From Bathymodiolus brooksi (lineage: Eukaryota; Mollusca; Bivalvia; Mytilida; Modiolidae), in assembly GCA_963680875.1 (NCBI GenBank), contig OY804589.1, forward strand, positions 4,154,001-4,218,000: DNA of 64,000 nucleotides. Reading direction: 5' to 3'. The first letter of the stretch is position 1. Each line of letters begins with the position of its first letter. Shown one piece after another: positions 62,085 to 64,000 of the stretch. The notes under the pieces are model-generated. The model was not told the origin of the DNA. It was given only the letters and a program-made list of their open reading frames with translations, and searched no databases. The position numbers were made by a program, and so were the translations under genes.

Positions 62085-63130
62085 AATGATTCATGCCTGG
62101 TATATTTCTACTATTATGTGTCTACTTATTCATGATATAGCTCAATAATTACTGACAACTATGACTGATGTTGGCTCTTGTCATAACCAGTTCTGTCTAA
62201 TGTGTTCTACCATGTTATGTCTAGTAAGACATGATATAGCTCAATAATTACTGACAGCTATGACTGATATCTGTTCTGGTCGTAATCAGATTTGATTAAT
62301 GCTTTCTACCATTATTTGTCAGTTAGTCATAATATAGATCAATGATTACTGACAGTTATGACTGATGTGGGTTCTTGTTTTAATCAGTTCTGTCTGGTGT
62401 TTTCTACTAGTATATGTCTAGTTAGTCATGATATAGCTCAATGATTACTGACAGTTATGACTGATGTTGATTATTGTTCTAATCAGTTCTGTCTAATGTT
62501 TTCTACCAGAATATGTCTAGTTAGTCATGATATACAGTTGTAGCTTAATGATTACTGACAGTTATGACTGATGTTGGTTCTTGTTCTAATCAGTTCTGTC
62601 TAATGTTTTCTACCAGAATATGTCTAGTTAGTCATGATATAGCTAAATAATTACTGAAAGCTATGACCACTTTTGGTTCTTGTCCAAGTTAGTTCTGTCT
62701 GGTGTTTTCTAACAGTATATGTCTAGTTAGTCATGATATAGCTCAATGCTTGCTGACAGGTATGACTGATGTTAGTTTTTGTCCATGTCAGTTCTGTCTG
62801 GTGTTTTCTACGAGTATATGTCTAGCTAGTCATGATATAGCTCAATGGTTGCTGACAGGTATGACTGATGTTAGTTCTTGTCCAAGTCAGTTCTGTCTGG
62901 TGTTTTCTACGAGTATATGTCTAGTTAGTAATGATATAGCTCAATGATTGATGACTGGTATCACTGAATTTAGTTTTTGTCCAAGTCAGTTCTGTCTGGT
63001 GTTTTCTATCAGTATTTGTCTAGTTAGTCATGATATAGCTAAGTAATTACTGACAGTTATGACTGATGTGGGTTCTTGTTCTAATCCGTTCTGTCTACCA
63101 GTATATATCTAATTAGTCATAATATAGTTA
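62085..63130. repeat. ~100-bp tandem repeat, first part
   Basis: About ten units contain TAGTCATGATATAGCTCAAT, TACTGACAGTTATGACTGAT, GTTCTTGTTCTAATCAGTTC and TGTCTAATGTTTTCTACCAG. Copies differ by 10% or more by eye. The array resumes at 63717 after an interruption. Confidence 0.88.
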
Positions 63131-63570
63131 ATTATTACTCTTCATGTAAGAAACTTTCATTGTAATTGACATGATATTATCGAAACATAATTTTACAAAG
63201 AATAAATAGCGTCGTTGTACTATGCACTCACATAGTACTATTGTTGGAGTCATTACTATGCTGATGGGCAGAGCTTAGAACAATGCTACGTCATTTAAAT
63301 AGGCGGGGTCTAAACCGGATCACCTGAGCGCTTTTAACAGTGTACAATTTACAATGTATTATACGTTTTCCTTTAATGTTGATGCTGTCGTCTATCAAGT
63401 CAATGGTCTGTTCCAGGTTTGGGAATTAAATATTTGACAGTTCATTGTTATTATTGAAATTAAATATTTCTTGAATTTAAGTGAATATTATTTGCCAATC
63501 TTTATACTATCAATACATTATAGACACATTTCATTTTTTAAAATCACCAAAGACATTCAGAGTAATAATA
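63131..63570. other. Non-repetitive DNA interrupting the ~100-bp array
   Basis: Includes a small perfect hairpin GTACTATG, CACTCA, CATAGTAC near 63217-63238. No coding exon recognised. Together with the adjacent palindrome it looks like an insertion in the array. Confidence 0.5.
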
Positions 63571-63571
63571 A

Positions 63572-63714
63572 CAATAATATTGTGTTGTCCATGCTATACG
63601 CCGAAATATGACCCAAGGTTAGAAGGAATAGTACACTCCCCTTTGGGTCGTGCATTATGCCTTCTAACCTTGGGACATATTTCAGCATACAACATGGACA
63701 ACACAATATTATTG
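63572..63714. mobile_element. Foldback MITE-like palindrome
   Basis: Two arms of about 55 bp (63572-63626 and 63660-63714) are nearly complementary, with outer ends CAATAATATTGTGTTGTCC and GGACAACACAATATTATTG and inner ends CCCAAGGTTAGAAGG and CCTTCTAACCTTGGG. A 33-bp loop separates them. The right arm is followed at once by the ~100-bp array. No coding capacity. Confidence 0.82.
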
Positions 63715-63716
63715 TA

Positions 63717-63960
63717 TAAATAATTACTGACAGTTATGACTGATGTTGATTCTTGTCCTAATCAGTTCTGTCTAATGTGTTCATCCAGACTATGTCTAGT
63801 TAGTAATGATATAGCTCAATAATTACTGACAGTTAAGACTGATGTCTGTTCTTGTCCAAGTCAGTCCTGTCTGGTGTTTTCTACCAGTATTTGTCTAATA
63901 AGTCATGATATAGCTCAATAATTACTGACAGTTATCACTGATGTTGGTTCTTGGCCTATT
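63717..63960. repeat. ~100-bp tandem repeat, second part
   Basis: Two and a half further units of the array at 62085-63130, starting AATTACTGACAGTTATGACT. The last is cut off by unrelated sequence near the window edge. Confidence 0.85.
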
Positions 63961-64000
63961 TTTTAAACAACAAAAACAAAGCTGGTACTGTTTAACAATA

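Noticed and set aside
62702..62947. Plus-strand frame of 81 codons with internal repeats
   Set aside because: It follows the ~100-bp tandem unit; the apparent protein repeat is the DNA repeat.

Overview
The window is animal genomic DNA, AT-rich and almost entirely non-coding, most likely from a mollusc and probably a bivalve. That inference rests on tRNA-derived SINEs with (TTGA)n-type tails, tandem-repeat-cored elements resembling bivalve 'pearl'/Helitron-like families, and a ROCO gene ending in death domains, a class expanded in bivalves. The species cannot be fixed from the sequence alone.

One multi-exon protein-coding gene on the minus strand explains all the convincing coding sequence. 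It runs right to left across nearly the whole window and its 5' part lies beyond the right edge. In transcript order the exons are: Roc GTPase middle part (61413-61883), Roc G4 segment (59100-59209), end of Roc plus COR domain (47452-48684), a 31-nt microexon (46596-46626), a first death-fold exon (38237-38532), a 28-nt microexon (25055-25082), and a terminal death-domain exon with the stop codon (1552-1841). Every junction has GT/AG signals and all six intron phases agree (1,0,0,1,0,1). Together they give 819 C-terminal residues of a Roc-COR-Death-Death protein, probably a GTPase scaffold of innate-immune or cell-death signalling.

The introns are very large because they hold tandem repeats. 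The last intron (23 kb) is filled by a roughly 56-bp satellite arranged in higher-order blocks of about 1336 bp. The intron before it (13 kb) carries a 61-bp array and a 42-bp array; the 42-bp unit is built on the splice donor of the adjacent death-domain exon. A 73-bp array just after the stop codon carries poly(A) signals in nearly every copy. Other introns contain SINEs, MITEs with readable target-site duplications, three head-to-tail repeat-cored elements, a nuclear-receptor-site (DR1) array, and a decayed hAT/TTF-zinc-finger transposase fragment on the plus strand.

No intact RNA gene, CRISPR array or prokaryotic operon is present. The tRNA-like sequences seen are SINE heads.
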